From Tyto alba (lineage: Eukaryota > Chordata > Aves > Strigiformes > Tytonidae): a stretch of DNA of 64,000 bases. The position numbers were made by a program, and so were the translations under genes. The stretch's first letter is position 1; each line of letters begins with the position of its first letter. Below the pieces are notes generated by a model. That model was not told the origin of the DNA, searched no databases, and saw only the letters and a list, made by a program, of their open reading frames with translations. Positions 35,501 through 50,500 of the stretch are shown piece after piece. The DNA lies in NCBI RefSeq assembly GCF_018691265.1, contig NW_024881329.1, forward strand, positions 2,046,001-2,110,000, written 5' to 3'.

Positions 35501-38500
35501 TTTGTCAATTAAACTGCCAAATGGATGTTCTGTATGTCATAGAGTCACCCAGATATGAGCTTCCAATAAGCTTTCAGTTCATTTGGGGCAATATCTGGTT
35601 TTAAGGTAGACCTTATTACCTAGTTACTCCTCAATCTCTTTGACAGTCTGAGCTGTACTGTTTTTCTTAACTTCTGGTGCCTAGTTAGGAAAAAAACATC
35701 CATGGTAGGCACCTAAAATTATTGAACTTGTATTAGATTGCTGCAATTAGAGTATCTGAATTGTGATAGGGTTTGAAAGCTGCTGTGTGCTCTTTTGCAT
35801 TTATTTCCCTTCCATTATGAGGACAAGGAGCTAATGGATTACTGGATTACAGTAAAGCCTGTGACTCCCTGCTGTTCCATGAGAAGTGGTGTTATAGGGG
35901 CAAATGTCTAGTGGCATACTGGAAGAGGAAGTCAGTTCTGTGGATACTAGTTCACTTACTCTGCAGAATATTAGAAAATGTACTCTATAGAGTTCTTAAA
36001 TGTGATCAGTAGGTCACTAATCCCTTTGTCAGTAGTAATGGATATCTAATCACAACAGGATGTCCCGAGGCATAGCAGCCTTCAGCTGCCTTTGTCCATT
36101 CCTGATCTTCAGCATGACAGGCAGGTACTTCTTTCCTTTCATCAAACATATTTTGTGAAAGGACATCATGCACTCATGTTTTCATTCATAACAGGATGTT
36201 AATACATCATTAAGCAAAAGCTGCTTCTTCTGCAGCCTTGAACTGGTTGCTTTGTGAACAAAACTGAAGCCATACTAATGCCTTGTGAAGGTGCAGTGTT
36301 TTGTAGTGGTCACTTTGGATTAATTGCACAATGAGTTTGTAAACAATAGCACCAACATCCTCCTTCAGACGTACTCAGGTGGACCAGGAACTTGCACATC
36401 TATTGTAATACTCTAGGTACTTGAACCAAATGAAGCAGTTTACACAGACAAACTCACATAATGTGAGGGCAGGCATGCAGCAAGCAGACCACTCTATTGC
36501 TATGTAACCTGCCTCCATTTTGGCCCTCTTCCCTGCTGTGCTAAATAACCAGCCGAGTTAATAGGGAGAGGTGGAGGATAGATTTGGTGTTTTAATTCAT
36601 GAAGCTCAGAACCTGCATAGCAAATAGCTGATCTATACTCTAGAGCTGTACATGAGTATCTGTCCTGCTGGCAGGTAAAAGTAGTGGTTTAATTTACCGA
36701 TATAAGGTGTAAGTACTATAAAAGCTCTTTCACAAAAGCAAGAATGGATGCACTGATTGCTTTTATATAAACATTTTCCTATAGATATTTGCACCATTTT
36801 TACTGTAGGGATGTTAGTGTTTGTTTTGATTTGGCCCCCCTCTTTCAGCCAGTTACTCTGTCACCTGACAGCAGTGTTTAAGAATGCAGTGTAGTCTTGG
36901 CATCATGCTTGTAAGTGATTTTAGCGATAGGAAAGGCAAGGGGGTAATTCGTTTGCTTTATGCCAACTAAAGAGTGTGTGGATGATGAGTGTGGTGATCT
37001 TGCTCTCTACCTGGTCGTGTATTCTGCTGGCATTATCACTTGTAGTAAAGCTGATTTATATTGGTAAATCATTAAGCCAATCTTGGTTTTGGCTGTTTGG
37101 CTCCCAAACTGACTTGCAGCAGTACAAGATGGTAGCAGGAATGTGTATGCCAGGAGGAGAGCAGTGCTAAGGAACAGTCTGGAGTTGTCTTTTAATAAGT
37201 GTAGCCTTGAAATAAAGTGATTATAAACTATATCAGTGTATTTTGCTGAAAGGAAGCTAGTAGCAGTTTGACTGTGGTGTCTCTCCCACCTAACTTGCCA
37301 ATGAGTGTAGAGGCTAATGAAAACATAACAAAACAGAAAAATTCTTATGTTTGTAAAACAGTGATTCGCAGCTTTCAAGGAAAACGTCTAACAATACCTT
37401 TAAAGTTGAGAATTTATCTTTTGTGCAAGAACTGTGTCCTTCCCAAATAGATATTCCTAGCCACTACAGAATTCAGAGAACAAGCAGCCATGGCACTATT
37501 TGTATTACTGTTCTTTTAAACAGAAAACTAGAGTTGTCCTGTCTTCAAGGCCTGTTTGATAATTGAATGTGAACAGAGAGGCATGTTCTGTTAGACAAAT
37601 GGTGGTGCCACAAATAGTAATCGACACTACTGCTTGCCTCCAAGAAGCATGAAGGAATGCTGGCAAGCTTTTTCTTATGCTAATAGAGTCTTCTACCCAA
37701 CGTGCTGTATAGTTCTTTATGCTATTAATGGCACATCTATAATCATAGGATTGTCAGATGGCCACAGGGCAAGGAAGGCTGAGAGGTAATGCAGTGTAGC
37801 AGTTCTGACCTGTGCATAAATTCAAAATAAATGAATTGTTGGATGGGCTCAATTACACTGGCTGCTGGCCATAGGCAGATTGGAGTCACATGAGTACTGG
37901 GAACATCTGAACTTTTGTGAAGCAATTTTTTTGCTTTAAATGTTATCAATACACCTGTCTCTCAAGAGCTTGCCTGCAGAAATCCACTCTGCTCAGTATT
38001 TGTGTAGATACTTGTATAGAAGAAGGCTTGTCTGTTCCTGTGGGAAATAAATGTGTAGACTTGGTCAAAAATATACCAGACGCTAAATGGTTTGTATGAA
38101 AGCTAAGAATTTGTAGCAGTTATAGTTAATCAGCACAAATGTGCTTTGTGCCTCAAACTTGGCTTAGGCAGTCTACAGGTAGTATAGCAACAAGTTAATC
38201 CTGATGGAGCAGGTCACTAAGAGAACCACAAGCAGCCCACTCAATCCAGCCTTCAAGCACTTGTTTAGCCTTGCATCCCTGCTGCCAAGTTCCTATTAAG
38301 GTATGTCAAGTGTTTTCTTCAAATGGATGGACCCAACAGATCCCTTTTCTGTGACTACTTCTGTTCTCTCATTCTTCTGTAGATTGCAAGGTGGAACTCC
38401 AAACTGGGATACGGAGGTGTTATTCATGCAGTGCTGAAGTTCTGTCTGGAGCCTGGATTACTAGGAGATTTAGGAATAGTAATCAGCTCTCTGAAGAGCT

Positions 38501-41500
38501 GGATGACTTTTGATGTTCCCTAGCCTATCTTTGATAAACAAGATGGTAATTAAAGATAATGGTGCACTACAGACTAAGTTTACCTTGCCTAATGAAGGCA
38601 GTAGGCAGCACTGTGGAGTCTGAAGCCTGGCAAGGGGCCAGTGGTGAAGCAATGGCTCCTAAGCACCTTGGTCGGTGTGGTGACTGGTATCTGTTTGCTC
38701 CAGAACTCCTCCTGGAGAAGGCTAACAGCAGTCATATAGTAGGGCTGTAAGGCTATTAACAGTACATATCTTCTCTGCAAAATAGCCAGCCAGAACTTAC
38801 TGGTTGCAATCACCTCTTTTAGTAACTTGTTATGGATATTTAATCATAGTCTTGCTGAAGTGGAAAAAGCCTCAGTAAGGGAAAGTGTGAAGGATGTGGC
38901 CTGAAGTGATGTGGAACATAATCTAGTTGTTCTCTGGCTTAAATACTGTCCTACCTGTAAGTTTGTATGTCTGACATGACCTTTATTAAGCCTCTCCAAG
39001 TTGAGCAGCTTGGCTACAGCATGTTTTGTTAGAATACAGCTCTGGTAATTTCTTGAAACTGGGAGCTGTGTAACAGCCTGGCAGTGAGGCGGAGCAGTTG
39101 TCTTGGCAAGCTTTGAAATGTAAGCTTCTAGTTCTGTAGCACAGCACTCCTTCCACTGTCATCAGTAGTGGTCTTGACTTCCTTTTTGACTTAAGGTTAC
39201 TGAAGTGGTTCTAGTGATGGTAAAAATCAAATATGCATGTAGAAATACTTCAGTGATTGTTACCATGGCTGAATACTGTGATGAAAACTTCCCAGTTAAT
39301 CAAACACATTTTCTTTAACAGCCCCTGCACACCCCCCCTCTCCTGCTTAGTGGAACAGAAGATGTAGCTAAAAATTAGTCCTTGTTTTTTGATACTTTTG
39401 TTTTCTTTTTCCCAGTATGTGGAACAAACTGAAGCTACCTGCCACTGTGAGGTTTTGTTTTGCTTTGTCATCCTCTACTGTAAACAATAAATTAAGTTTG
39501 AATAAGGTTACCATGCAGTATAACTGCTAGTGTTCAGGAAATTTGTTTTTAGATACCTCAGCCTGGTTTTAACTTGTGAGTTATCCTAAGCATTGTTATA
39601 TGACTGTCCTTAGTGACATTTAACATCCAGTGTGCTGTTGTTGCACTCTAAAACTGCAATTTCAGCATATGGACTGTAATCAGCAATAAGGAGACAATTT
39701 AAGACTTAATCCTTCAACTTGAGTTCCAATGTATGGAGTTAAACTTTTATCACTGTCTAGTTGCTATGCTCTTTGTTTGGTTGAGGTCTACATGAGATTA
39801 TATACTGCATTCAATATAGAACAGCCTGAAGGGATTATTCAGAACAGGCTTTTGTTCATATGCTGTGCAAGTTTTTAACTTTGAGAGAATGAACCTTCAG
39901 ATGTGAATTTGCTGTTTAATATGGGTGTTCCTGTCAACTCTGCTACAGCTGTATGTACTGGGGGTGGGATTTTGATTTTTGTGTTGCTGAGGCTGCAATC
40001 CATTTCTACTAAAGGTGCTGACTTCACAAATTCCTGAAGTATTTTAGTCAGGCTTCCCTTAATGCTCTGTTGCTTGCTTAGAACACAAAGAACCCAGCTT
40101 CTAGCAGGAACTGATAATCTGCAAGCATAATGTCTAGATAACACTGCTTGAAAAGTTTCCTGAGAGGTTTTGGTGATTTAAAAAAAAAAACAAAACAAAA
40201 CAACAACAAAAAAAAAAAAAACCAAACACAAAAAACCCCAAACAAATAAAAAAAACCCGACAGCCTTGATTTCATGTTGGGTTAAGAAAAACTGGCTGAC
40301 ATACTTATTGTTGTTTCCTTTTCCTCCCCCCATTTTTAACATCAGTGATTATTGCCACACTTGTTGAGGTTAGAGAAACAATTGCTAATGATTCATAGTC
40401 AATACTGCAATGCGCTTTCCTTACAAACAGAACCTAAAGATATAGAGCAAGGACCTAGCTTCCAAACTTGGGTAACTTGATATCCTACTCAGGTTAGCAG
40501 TATCCCAGACTGAGGTCAGTGTTCTCTGCCCTGTTAATCTAAATGAAGTGCAAAATCTCCAGACTCAGGACTAATGTTTTAATGAGATGTGTTCTTTGCT
40601 TGGTAAAAGGGAAAATAAATTAATAGTTTTAAAAATTAAGGTTTTCATCTGGAGCAGATGAATTGCTGAAAATAAGGGAAGTATTCTTCAAGTCTTTTTA
40701 AGAGTGCTAATGTGATAGCTTACAAAATGGGAGTGTTGTCTATTTACATAAACACTTGAACCCTTTTGAGGTATGTTACTGTGGCCCTCTGTAGAGTATG
40801 GACCCAGGAGAGAAAGACTTGCTTCGCTCTACTAGTGAATTCCTAATGCTGGCAAGTATCTTAGACGTGAACACTTGACTACCTCTGTCAACTGCACAGG
40901 ACAAATAATGTAATGCAATTAAAACAAATTTAAAATCTATAGTAGAAGACAGTTCAAGTCTTAGACTGTACAAGCTGCTACTTGTTTATACAGCAAATAG
41001 TGTTACTGGTTTAAAACCAGTTTGTTTTAGGCTGGCAAGTTAAATTAGAAGAAAACTCATAATGTGTTGCATGATACATTAGTAAAAACCGTGTAAACTG
41101 TGATCCCAACAGATGCATTTTATAAACTGAGGGAAGTATACTGTGCTGTCTAGCCTTGTCATTCTAGAAGTTAATTGGAGTTTCTAGGTCAGATTAAAAC
41201 TGTGGACGTATCTCCTGCTTTATCTGAAAACCAGGATGCATACAGCTAGCAAGTACAATTTATGTTTCAGAATGGGTACTGTGAATTCTTGAGCTCTGAA
41301 AATGCTCAACTTAAGAACAGTAACTGGATGAGTAGGTACAGGGAAGTAGTTTTTCATGGTTGGGCACGGGGGAAGTTGTGGGTTTTTTTGCTATGTGGGG
41401 TGCCTGCCAAGGCACCCTGCTGCACTTCAGTGTTTTGAGCAGTGCCCCTTAAAAACCAGTGTTGTAGAATGGAAAAAATCAATTTTAAACAAATCTGTGG

Positions 41501-44500
41501 GTATTGTATTAAAAATGACAAGACAAACCCCAGTAGTTGCTTCTGTTTGGGCCCTACCTTGTTTCTATTTGTATGGTGTGTGAGTCTTGCTACATGTCTG
41601 TGCTCTTGTGGCCATTATTGTAGGCTTATTAATATAAACCAGTTTTCTGCATCTTATGCAAGAGTTGGTTTTGGAAGTGCATAACTTCACTGTCTTTTTT
41701 TGTATCTAAATCAAGAAATTACAAAACCTGGATTAATTTGCATTCGTCGTGGGATTCCCTTCTGGATTCCCTTCTACTTCAAATACTTTGCTTTTAACCT
41801 ATCCAGAGGCACTTGTTTCCTTGAATTACTTAATCACCTTTCATCTGTCCTGCTGTCAGATCATTTTTGGAATGGTAAAGGGATGACTAACAGTCACCAG
41901 GTGACAGAAGGTTTGGACATGCAAATGTAGTAGGAAGTTTAAATGCAGTGAATTGTTGCTTTGCTTCTGTGAAAGAAAGGGGTGAGACTGGAGGTGTGTC
42001 AGAATCCTGGTCCTGCTCTGCTCTTCAAGCCTTGTCACGCGCCCTCCGTGCACCGACGGGGCTGCAGTCATGGCTGGGGTGTTGGGGGGGAAAGTGGGCT
42101 CTGAAAGCTGGGCTTCACTACTCGTAAGGTTGGACCATTTTCAGGCAGGGCCAGGATGCTTTTATTCATAACCTTGTGGCCAAATAGATGTGATGAGAAG
42201 AGTAAAGGAAGCTGTCTTTTTCTGCTGCTAGTTGATGTTTTGGAAACTGCTTGAAAGTTGAGTAGGTACAGGTCTGAATTTCCAACACAACTAGATGGCC
42301 AGTTATACATTGCTGAGGTAGACTTAATTTGCTTCCCTCAAAGTTCAAGCAACTGAATATAGTGCCTGAGTTGGATATTTTACCCTACCATCCTCACTCA
42401 TGTAGAAGATAGTGGACCAAGACTTCTGTTGAATCTTAGTCCCCCAAAACCAAAATGGTAAAGAGCAATAAGCTGTTTTGGTTTGAACAGTCCAAGTATT
42501 ACTTGAATAAGCTTGCATTATCAGAATTTAAACTGCAGCTTATTTCTCTGAATATCTAACTTGGATTGACACTAGAAGTCCTAATACCTATTATTGGAAT
42601 CAGAAGTTGATATTTTATATAGACAGTGCTGAGAAGCCTAAGGTGATAAAGTTGCCTAATAAAATGTGAGTTTTAAATATTTCTGTTTTTTCAAGTGACT
42701 TTCAGGAGGCATATTCAAAGTCTGAACTTATGCATGTATTCTATCTGTCTGAGGTCTTTTGAGTCTCGGGCCTTCTTGTAAGTTCACTGCTTTTCCTCTT
42801 CAGTGTCTGTTAGTGTTTTTAAAGCTGTTGAACTGAATGGCCATTCAATAGAGAAACAGTAAATTGGTTTGTCCTTAGGTGAGGAGTAACACAAGATGTT
42901 TGTTCGTAAGATTGTGCTTAGGAGACTTTTTCCTTAAGAGTACTGTCAACCTAGTAATCAAACTGGAAGTAAAATTCTGTTTTTTCTTGTCAGTTTAAGG
43001 AATAGAAAAGCTGAAGTGTTTGTGAAAGTCTGTAATAAAGGCATCTCAGATTAGTTGTATGCAACTGATACTGTCTAAAGTCTGCAAAGCTGCTTGAAAC
43101 AGCTTCTCAAATTTTAGCTTCTCACATTCCCTATAAAGCAATGCTTAAGTTACCTCTGTTTGCCTTCATCTAGTCCTAATTCTGGAAAGGGAGAGTAATA
43201 ATTCATCCTGTTTGTATGTTCACACAGCATGGTTGGGTAGGAAGAATCTTAGGATGTCAGAGGGCTGTCCAAAGCACTGTATCCTGATGTTTGTTCTTTT
43301 GATTTCAGGTAAAAGTAAAGAAGCAGAGATAAAGAGAATAAATAAAGAACTAGCAAACATTCGGTCAAAATTTAAAGGTAAGTGACTCGATCATACTTAA
43401 CTATGCATACTAACTCATATGACATTCTTCTTTGAGTTTGTGGTTTGCTTTTATATGTTTAGACTTTGTGTCAACTGTTGATGCAAACAAAATGCTAGAA
43501 CAGTCTATTAGAATAACTACTGAAAATGTTCTCTTAACTATAGAACTTCCTGACAATCCTGTGATTCTTGGCCATAACAAGAAAACACCCTCCTATATCA
43601 AAGAATTGAGCTACTGTTCACAAACTTTTTTCTAATACCTTGCCTCCTAACCATGTGACGATTCAGCCTGTTTTCTTCCAGAAGGTCATGAACTTCTGGT
43701 TTGAAGAAACATGGTTGGATGTAATTATTTCCAGTAAAACAGAATCTGTTTAAATTAATCTTCCTTCCCTCCTCACCCCCCAACCCCATTTAGGGAAATA
43801 GTGGGTTAGGCTGTCTTCTAGCAAAGTTAAAATTGTGTAGCTGATACGGCCATACATCTTGACCACTCCCATAAGCAACAGCAATACAAATTCATATGAA
43901 ACAAAGGATATGTAGTAACTACTTCCATCCTCGTGTGCTCCAAGAGGCAGCAATTCACTTTTAAACAGCACTGGGTAAAACTCGTGCTGTATCTGTCTTT
44001 AAGTTGTGTATGTAGCTTCAAATTTTAAAGATTCTGAAGGGTAGTTGAGATGCTTTTGAATGGAGTTCTACCAGTCGTGGCTGCGGCAAACATTCTGTTT
44101 AAATAGATATGGGGCTGTGTGTGTAGCTAGATAAGGCATTGGGGCGTGGAGTGTGGCTTTGGAATTCGATCTGTCTGTATTTGGATTAAACCCCTTTACC
44201 TTAGTTATCTATCTTGATTTAGCCTAGTGTATCTATTTGGAATACTCAATGCGTTAACAAAGCCTGAAATAGCTTTCCTGAACTTCAGGGATCTGTTGCT
44301 ACTTTTTAAGTGGTGTGTCTCTTAAAGCTATATGAAGACCTGCAAAAACTTGAGTGTCAGCAGCAGCTTGGAAGGGAAAAGTTGACCACAGTGCAAGGCA
44401 CTCAAGAATAATTAAGAAATTATTCTGAATTAGAAGCCATCACATGCCTCTGTCCTAATGTTTTTCTTTTAGAAATTTCAGCTTGTTTTATCCAGATTGG

Positions 44501-47500
44501 TAACTTAAGTCGTAGGGTAACTGAGTAAATTTTAGTGGTTATTTTTCTAGGGTAAATAAAAAAAGGAACTTTCTTTTAGTCATCTCCCTATTCTGTCACA
44601 TTGTTTCTCAATTCCTTTTCATTGCAAGGCTTCCATCTAACACTGATGTTGGTCTCATTTTTTGCCAGAAGTAGCAGGGCTTGCATAGTCTGTTCTGCAG
44701 TTCTCTGTCACCCAATCCAAATCTGAAACTTGTGCCCATTTTCCAGTTACAGTGACCACTTGTGTCCATTTTCCAGACAGTGACCAGCAGATACTGCCTT
44801 CTTGTACCAAGTATGCCTGCACACTGAGCAGCTAGCACACAGTTCAGGGTCTACTAGAAACCTGCATAGAAGAGTAACAGCCATTTTTCTTCGTTCCAGC
44901 TGCATGAACAAAGTGGATCGTCTTGTTGCCTAGTAAATTTAAGCATAAAATTGTAACTTTTAAATAAACCAGTTTAAAGTCCGAGTAGTATATAGACTAG
45001 ACAAATTAAGTATATCTTTCAGATAAAGATACTGAATTTAATTAAAAACTATTTAAGAAGTTTCTGTACACTTAAGTTAGTCAAAGTTTCATGTTACTTT
45101 ATCTTTCAACTAATTTTGTTAAGTTGATTAATCTGGAAGATACAAACACAAAGACTGCTTGTTTTTTCTTGGTCTGTGTTTGTAAAACTACTTTCTGCCA
45201 GATAGCAGCATTATTGGTTATCAGCTATTGCTGAAATTCATTTCAGCATCTAAATTCTTTACTTAATTATTTAGTCAGGACAGGTTTTTCTAGAAGGCAG
45301 CATGTCGCTTTCCCTGTAAATATATTAAGTTATTCCACCTATGCCCTTCTGTCATCAAGAACTACTAGCAGTTAATGTCTAGCTGGAAACCTTGCTGCAG
45401 TCACATTAACACAGCAATCCAGTTCTTTCAGCAATTTAACTTCAGGCTACACCAACTTTTTTTTATCTTGATTTGGCTGATGGGCAAGCTTTAGTTTGTT
45501 TGCAAAACCTAATCAATTTTTCAGTAATGAAACTGGGAGCTTTCTTCAGTCTGCAGTGAAGGTCTGAAAACTTCAAAAGACATTAAAAAAATGGAAGTTA
45601 TTGAAGCTCCTATAAAACCCCACTGCCTATTGTATGTTCCAGTGTGCTTTTGAAACATGAAGGTTCTGTCAGACCTGCTCACTTCACTGCTACAGTTAAG
45701 CATGCTATTGTAAAAGGAATGCAATAAGGAATTGCAGAAAAAATCATAATGGTTAAGGCTGTTTAAGTACTGACTTGCAGGGATATAGTCCAGTTTTTAC
45801 TGTTTGGCTGGGGTCAAATCCTATTGAGTAATCCTCTTTAGATAGGAGCAGTTAGTATCTCACTTGCTGCTTACTAGCCCAACTCCTTATGTTTGTAACT
45901 GATGTGAAAAGCTTTAATCTGCAAGCTGAAATGGGGATGCCAGATTCAAACTTCTACTCCATATGAAAGCTAAGCATTCTAGAAAAAATGGTGGCTTACA
46001 TGTTTTGAGTTAACACAAATTAAACTCTGTTTGGGTCCATCTGCACCTGCTAACCTGCATACTGGTGTAAGCTTAGGAGTATGAACGTTTGTGTACCACA
46101 GCAATCAATGCAGCTTTTGAAAGAAGGTGTAATTATTACTAGCATTAATGAGTGTGCTTACTGGTAAAGTGCAATAAATCCTATGTGGGGATCACAGAAT
46201 GAACACTGACACACAATTCAGTATTTTGTCAACATCAGTCATCCTGAGTCTTGCCCTGTGAAGAGTCTACAAATGTGTACTCAGAAGGTTGCTAATACCA
46301 CCTCTAGTGAAAGGCTGTCTAACAGTGACAGAGCTAGTCTTCACTGTTCTGGTCTGTGAATGTCTTGATAAGCAGCAGTATAAGCTAACTTTAAGAAAAC
46401 TTGGCAGTAATGAACCTATAAGTGAACTGAATTCACTCAGAATAGCATTCTCTGGTTAACAGGGGTCATTTGGTAGCTGTGTTATATGACTGAGCAATCA
46501 GAGGTTAAAGAGCTGCTGATGGCCCAGTTCATAAAAACCTGCAGTTCTGTTCCTCAGTTTTGCATCGCTTAAGCAAAAAAATAGTTAAAATTACATGCAC
46601 AGTAAATTCTTCTCTGGTTAATCATGATGCAGGGGAGAATCGACCATCAGAACCTTTGTGTAGAACCATGAATTGGCAAGGATCAGAGAATAGAGGTGCT
46701 TTCAGCAAAGTAGTGCAGTAACTTTAGTCTGCAGACCTTGTGTAGAACCTTTTAAGCATGGTTTAAATAGTTTTGAATAAGTATCAGTATGTGCTAATTC
46801 AGTAGTTTGAGTGAAAGATGACTAAACCTTCCCATAAGCTGATCTTCATTATGGCTACTTTATTACTGAATTTGTATGGATTTTAGGTGAAAAATCTTAT
46901 TTAACCGAAGCTAATAACTTGATGTAGGATGTAGCCTGAACAAAAACGAGACATAAATGTCACCATTTGGAAGAAGCTGAGTTTGGACAACTTATTGTGT
47001 AACTGTTGAAGGCCTTGAGAGTGTGAGGAGGCGATAGCTGTCTATCTTTCTGCTGCAGAAGTTCTGCACTGGCTTCGTGCTGCATGATTCTGCCTTGCAG
47101 GTGGGCTGTTTAAAAATAAACAGACCTTCATAATGCATTTCATGCTTGGTTTAAGTGGATATCATTCAATTTAACCCAGTTTCTTTTTACTTAGACCTGA
47201 CTTCTAAAAATGTTTTTAAATGGTTTGGACTGAGACAAATGTGTAGCCTTGAACTGAAGATGGAGTCCTTTGCTAAATAATTACAGGGAATACTGGTTCC
47301 CTGGATTAATTACCTGGGCAAAGATGCTGCTGTTGGACTGGCTGCGTTGCAGTCTGTGAGAAGCATGGCCAACAGTAGTGCCTCTTGACACAGCTATGTT
47401 CTTGCTTGAGACTAGCATAAGAGACTGGTATATCACATGTATCCTTTCCTTCCTCTGGACCTTTGCACTCTTCAGCATACTGTGTTGCAGTCTCTAAACC

Positions 47501-50500
47501 CCCACCCCATCTAACTTGCAAGATAGATTCTTCTACTCTTACAGAAGCTAAGTATTTCTACTTTTGTTCTATCATGCAAGTAGCTGGCAAGCCAGTTAGC
47601 TGCCTTATGTTTGGGTAACCTGCTATTTAAAGTACCCCTGTACTTAATAGGCTAGGATGAGGCTGCACATCTGTAGAAAAGCCATAATTTTCTTGAACTG
47701 CTGGAATGTATGCTGTGGCTTTGGGTTCTGATCTGGCTTCTGTGCTCCAAGCTCAGAAGGAATGTAGGGTCTCTGTACTTGAGGTGACTGTCTCTTGTTT
47801 CAGCATGAAGAAGCTCCATTGCTGAGGTCAGTGTGTCCTTGACAGTTGCTTTAAATGCTTCTGCATTAACTGAGATAAGATGCATATAGTAGAGAGAAAC
47901 TACACTGGAGCAATAAAGCAGAAGTTGTAGGAGTTAAGTATGAAGTGGAGAAATACTATTCGTTTTGTTTTATGTCTTCAGAGTGTAAGCTGATTTTGTT
48001 CCCAAGCTTGAGCTGAGCTAGAAGTCTGGCTGTTGGAGTAGTAATTGTTTTGTAAATGAGTGAAAAAAATATCTGAATTGTTGCATCATTTTGATCTCTC
48101 ATAGCAGAATTTGCCTACTAATGAAACTGCCCACAAATCTATAAGATGTTGCTGCAGTCAAAGGAACTTTGTCCTCTGCTCATTTCAGACTTGTTCTTTT
48201 TTCCAAATCTGGCATTAGATTCTAGTTTTGTTCTAATTGCTTAATAGGGTTTGTCTTACAACAGCAGCTGCTAGATTTCAGACATACTAGTGTATATTAG
48301 TTTTAGCTTGTGCAGAAGTGCCCCAATGTCAGTTGATAATGTCTGCTTTTTTCTTCTTTTTTTTTTTTTTCGTTTACCTCAGTTCACTTGTTTTCCCAAA
48401 TTTTATCAAGACTTCTCTATTTTCCCAAACTACACAGTAACCCTTTGAAGGAAGTTCAAGATAAGTCTCTAAATACCTGTCTTAGACAGGGTTGTGTAAC
48501 AGTAAATTGCTTTCCTGGCAGGCCATGAAAGCTGTCTTCTGATCATCTAAAACATGTATGAAGGCAGTCAGACAGTAAAATAATAAAGTGTCTTCACTGA
48601 CAGAGAGAATTATTGGAAGTAAAACCAGGCTTCAAGTATCACCTGAGTTGTAGGGCTGCTCTAGTAATGCTCTGTTCTGGTGGTAGTAGTATGGTAACAA
48701 AGTACTAGATCATGGGTTGTCTGCCACAAATGTTCAGCCTTTCATTTAGAGGGCTTGGACAGAAAGACAAATCTTGTCTCAACATGTAGATACATTCATA
48801 AAAAAGCAACACAGTTTTGCTTAGCCTCTAAGCTAGTAGTAGGCCTTCTGGTACAGTGTAGCACTGGATTGGTGTCAGCTGCCTGAACATAGGTCAGTGC
48901 CAGCCTAGGAAGGAAGTAGGCTGAATGCAAAGAAACTGTTAATGGTGTTGCCCGTTCTGTTTTGTGTATGCCATTACTGCAGTTCTAAAAGCAAACTTGT
49001 CTTTGAGATACCAATCAACCGTCCGGATGCTGGTGAGACTAGACTTGTCAGGCTTCCTTACCTTCTACGCTCCAGTGACCATCCCCAGGACTAAACTGCT
49101 GCCTTGCCCCTCCGGCTGGTAGCAGGCTCTGTAACTGGGCAGCAGGATGATTTTTAGGTATACCGAATTAGATTCAAAAGCAGGTGCTGTTTTTTACCTC
49201 ATGGTCCAAACTAGAGACAGAAAGTTGTGACTGGGAACCAAAGGGTCTCATAATGCCTTATTTCTTCCTTTTTGGAAGACTGTGTGAAAGAGTTGTATGA
49301 TCAATGGAAACTAAAACTTCCCTGTTAATGGTAGAGAGGTGATGCACAGAAATGTGAAGGTAGTCATAATAATACTAATAATACTATTATTGCTATTATA
49401 TGTTATCACTTATTATATTTTATAATTATTTCTATAGTTAATATAATTTTAATATATATTTTTAATATTTTGTCTATATTGTTACATAATTATACATAAT
49501 ATTTTTATATTATTATAATACTATTTGCTGATCAGCTGTTAATAATGTATTTCTTAGCAGAATGACTAATAAACTTTCCAGGGAAGGCAAGTAGCCTTTG
49601 AAATGCCCACTGTGCTCAAAACTTGCTGACGTGTTCTGAATCCTTCCTCTTTCTGCTGACTTGATTTGCAGTACTTGCAAATGTTCCCAAAAGCATTTAA
49701 AAATGAGCTGAGTTAAAAGAAAGTATTGTGTATTACAATAAAGATAACGGAACATGTGAATTTCCTTCTGCTTGTGTTCGGATATTTGCTTGAAGCTGGG
49801 GAAAGCTGTACTATTTTAGCACATACCTAAACAATGAGACTTGTTAGTAATGCTTAAAATAGAACCTTTATCTCTTGGTAAATGCTCATGGGAGGTAGAG
49901 GAATTGAATAGTTAAACTTGAAATATCAGTAAGAGTCTGAATCAAAGACTTCTTCAAAACACAGCTGGAGTTAAATAACTGCAGTGAGACCTTTGACTGC
50001 AATGCTCCTTTTTTCAAATGGCTCAGCTAATTAAATAAAAATTTAAAAATTTTTAAAAAGACAGTGATCTATTATTGCTGGGAACTAATAAGGCTTTAAA
50101 GAAGAGACCTAGTAACTGTTACTTGGCTTAGTTTATAAGCTTGCCTGTTGTTGAGAACCTTCACAGTATCTTCACTTCTGTATAGAAGGGACAGAAGCTT
50201 TTGAAAGCAGCCAGTGAACTATTTTTTCTGTTTTAAGAAAAGGTTTCAGTCACTGATTTTACAGTATTGTCCTTTGATAGCGCATGATGAAGCAAGCTGT
50301 TTTTTCCTTGTCAGTAGGATGGCGATACGTTTTGAGCTTGATTGCATGGCATAGCTTCCATCAAAAATGTTTCAAATACCCCAAGATCCAAGGACCTTGC
50401 TAATCTGAGCTCTTAAAATTCTGGTATCTTGGAAGGATATAATGCTTTAAATACCTGGGTCCTAAACCTGAAAAAAGGAATTGCTAAACCATGACAAATA

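Larger units (their letters stand above)
29533..43308 (+). other. AP2A2: AP2A2 intron 1 (13.8 kb)
   Basis: GC-rich for the first 400 bases, then AT-rich. Contains a 16-bp inverted repeat at 31,481-31,565 and an A-rich tract at 40,181-40,258. No exon, known small RNA or transposon was recognised. The 33,170-33,478 open frame (102 codons) has no recognisable domain and I do not call it. Confidence 0.75.
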
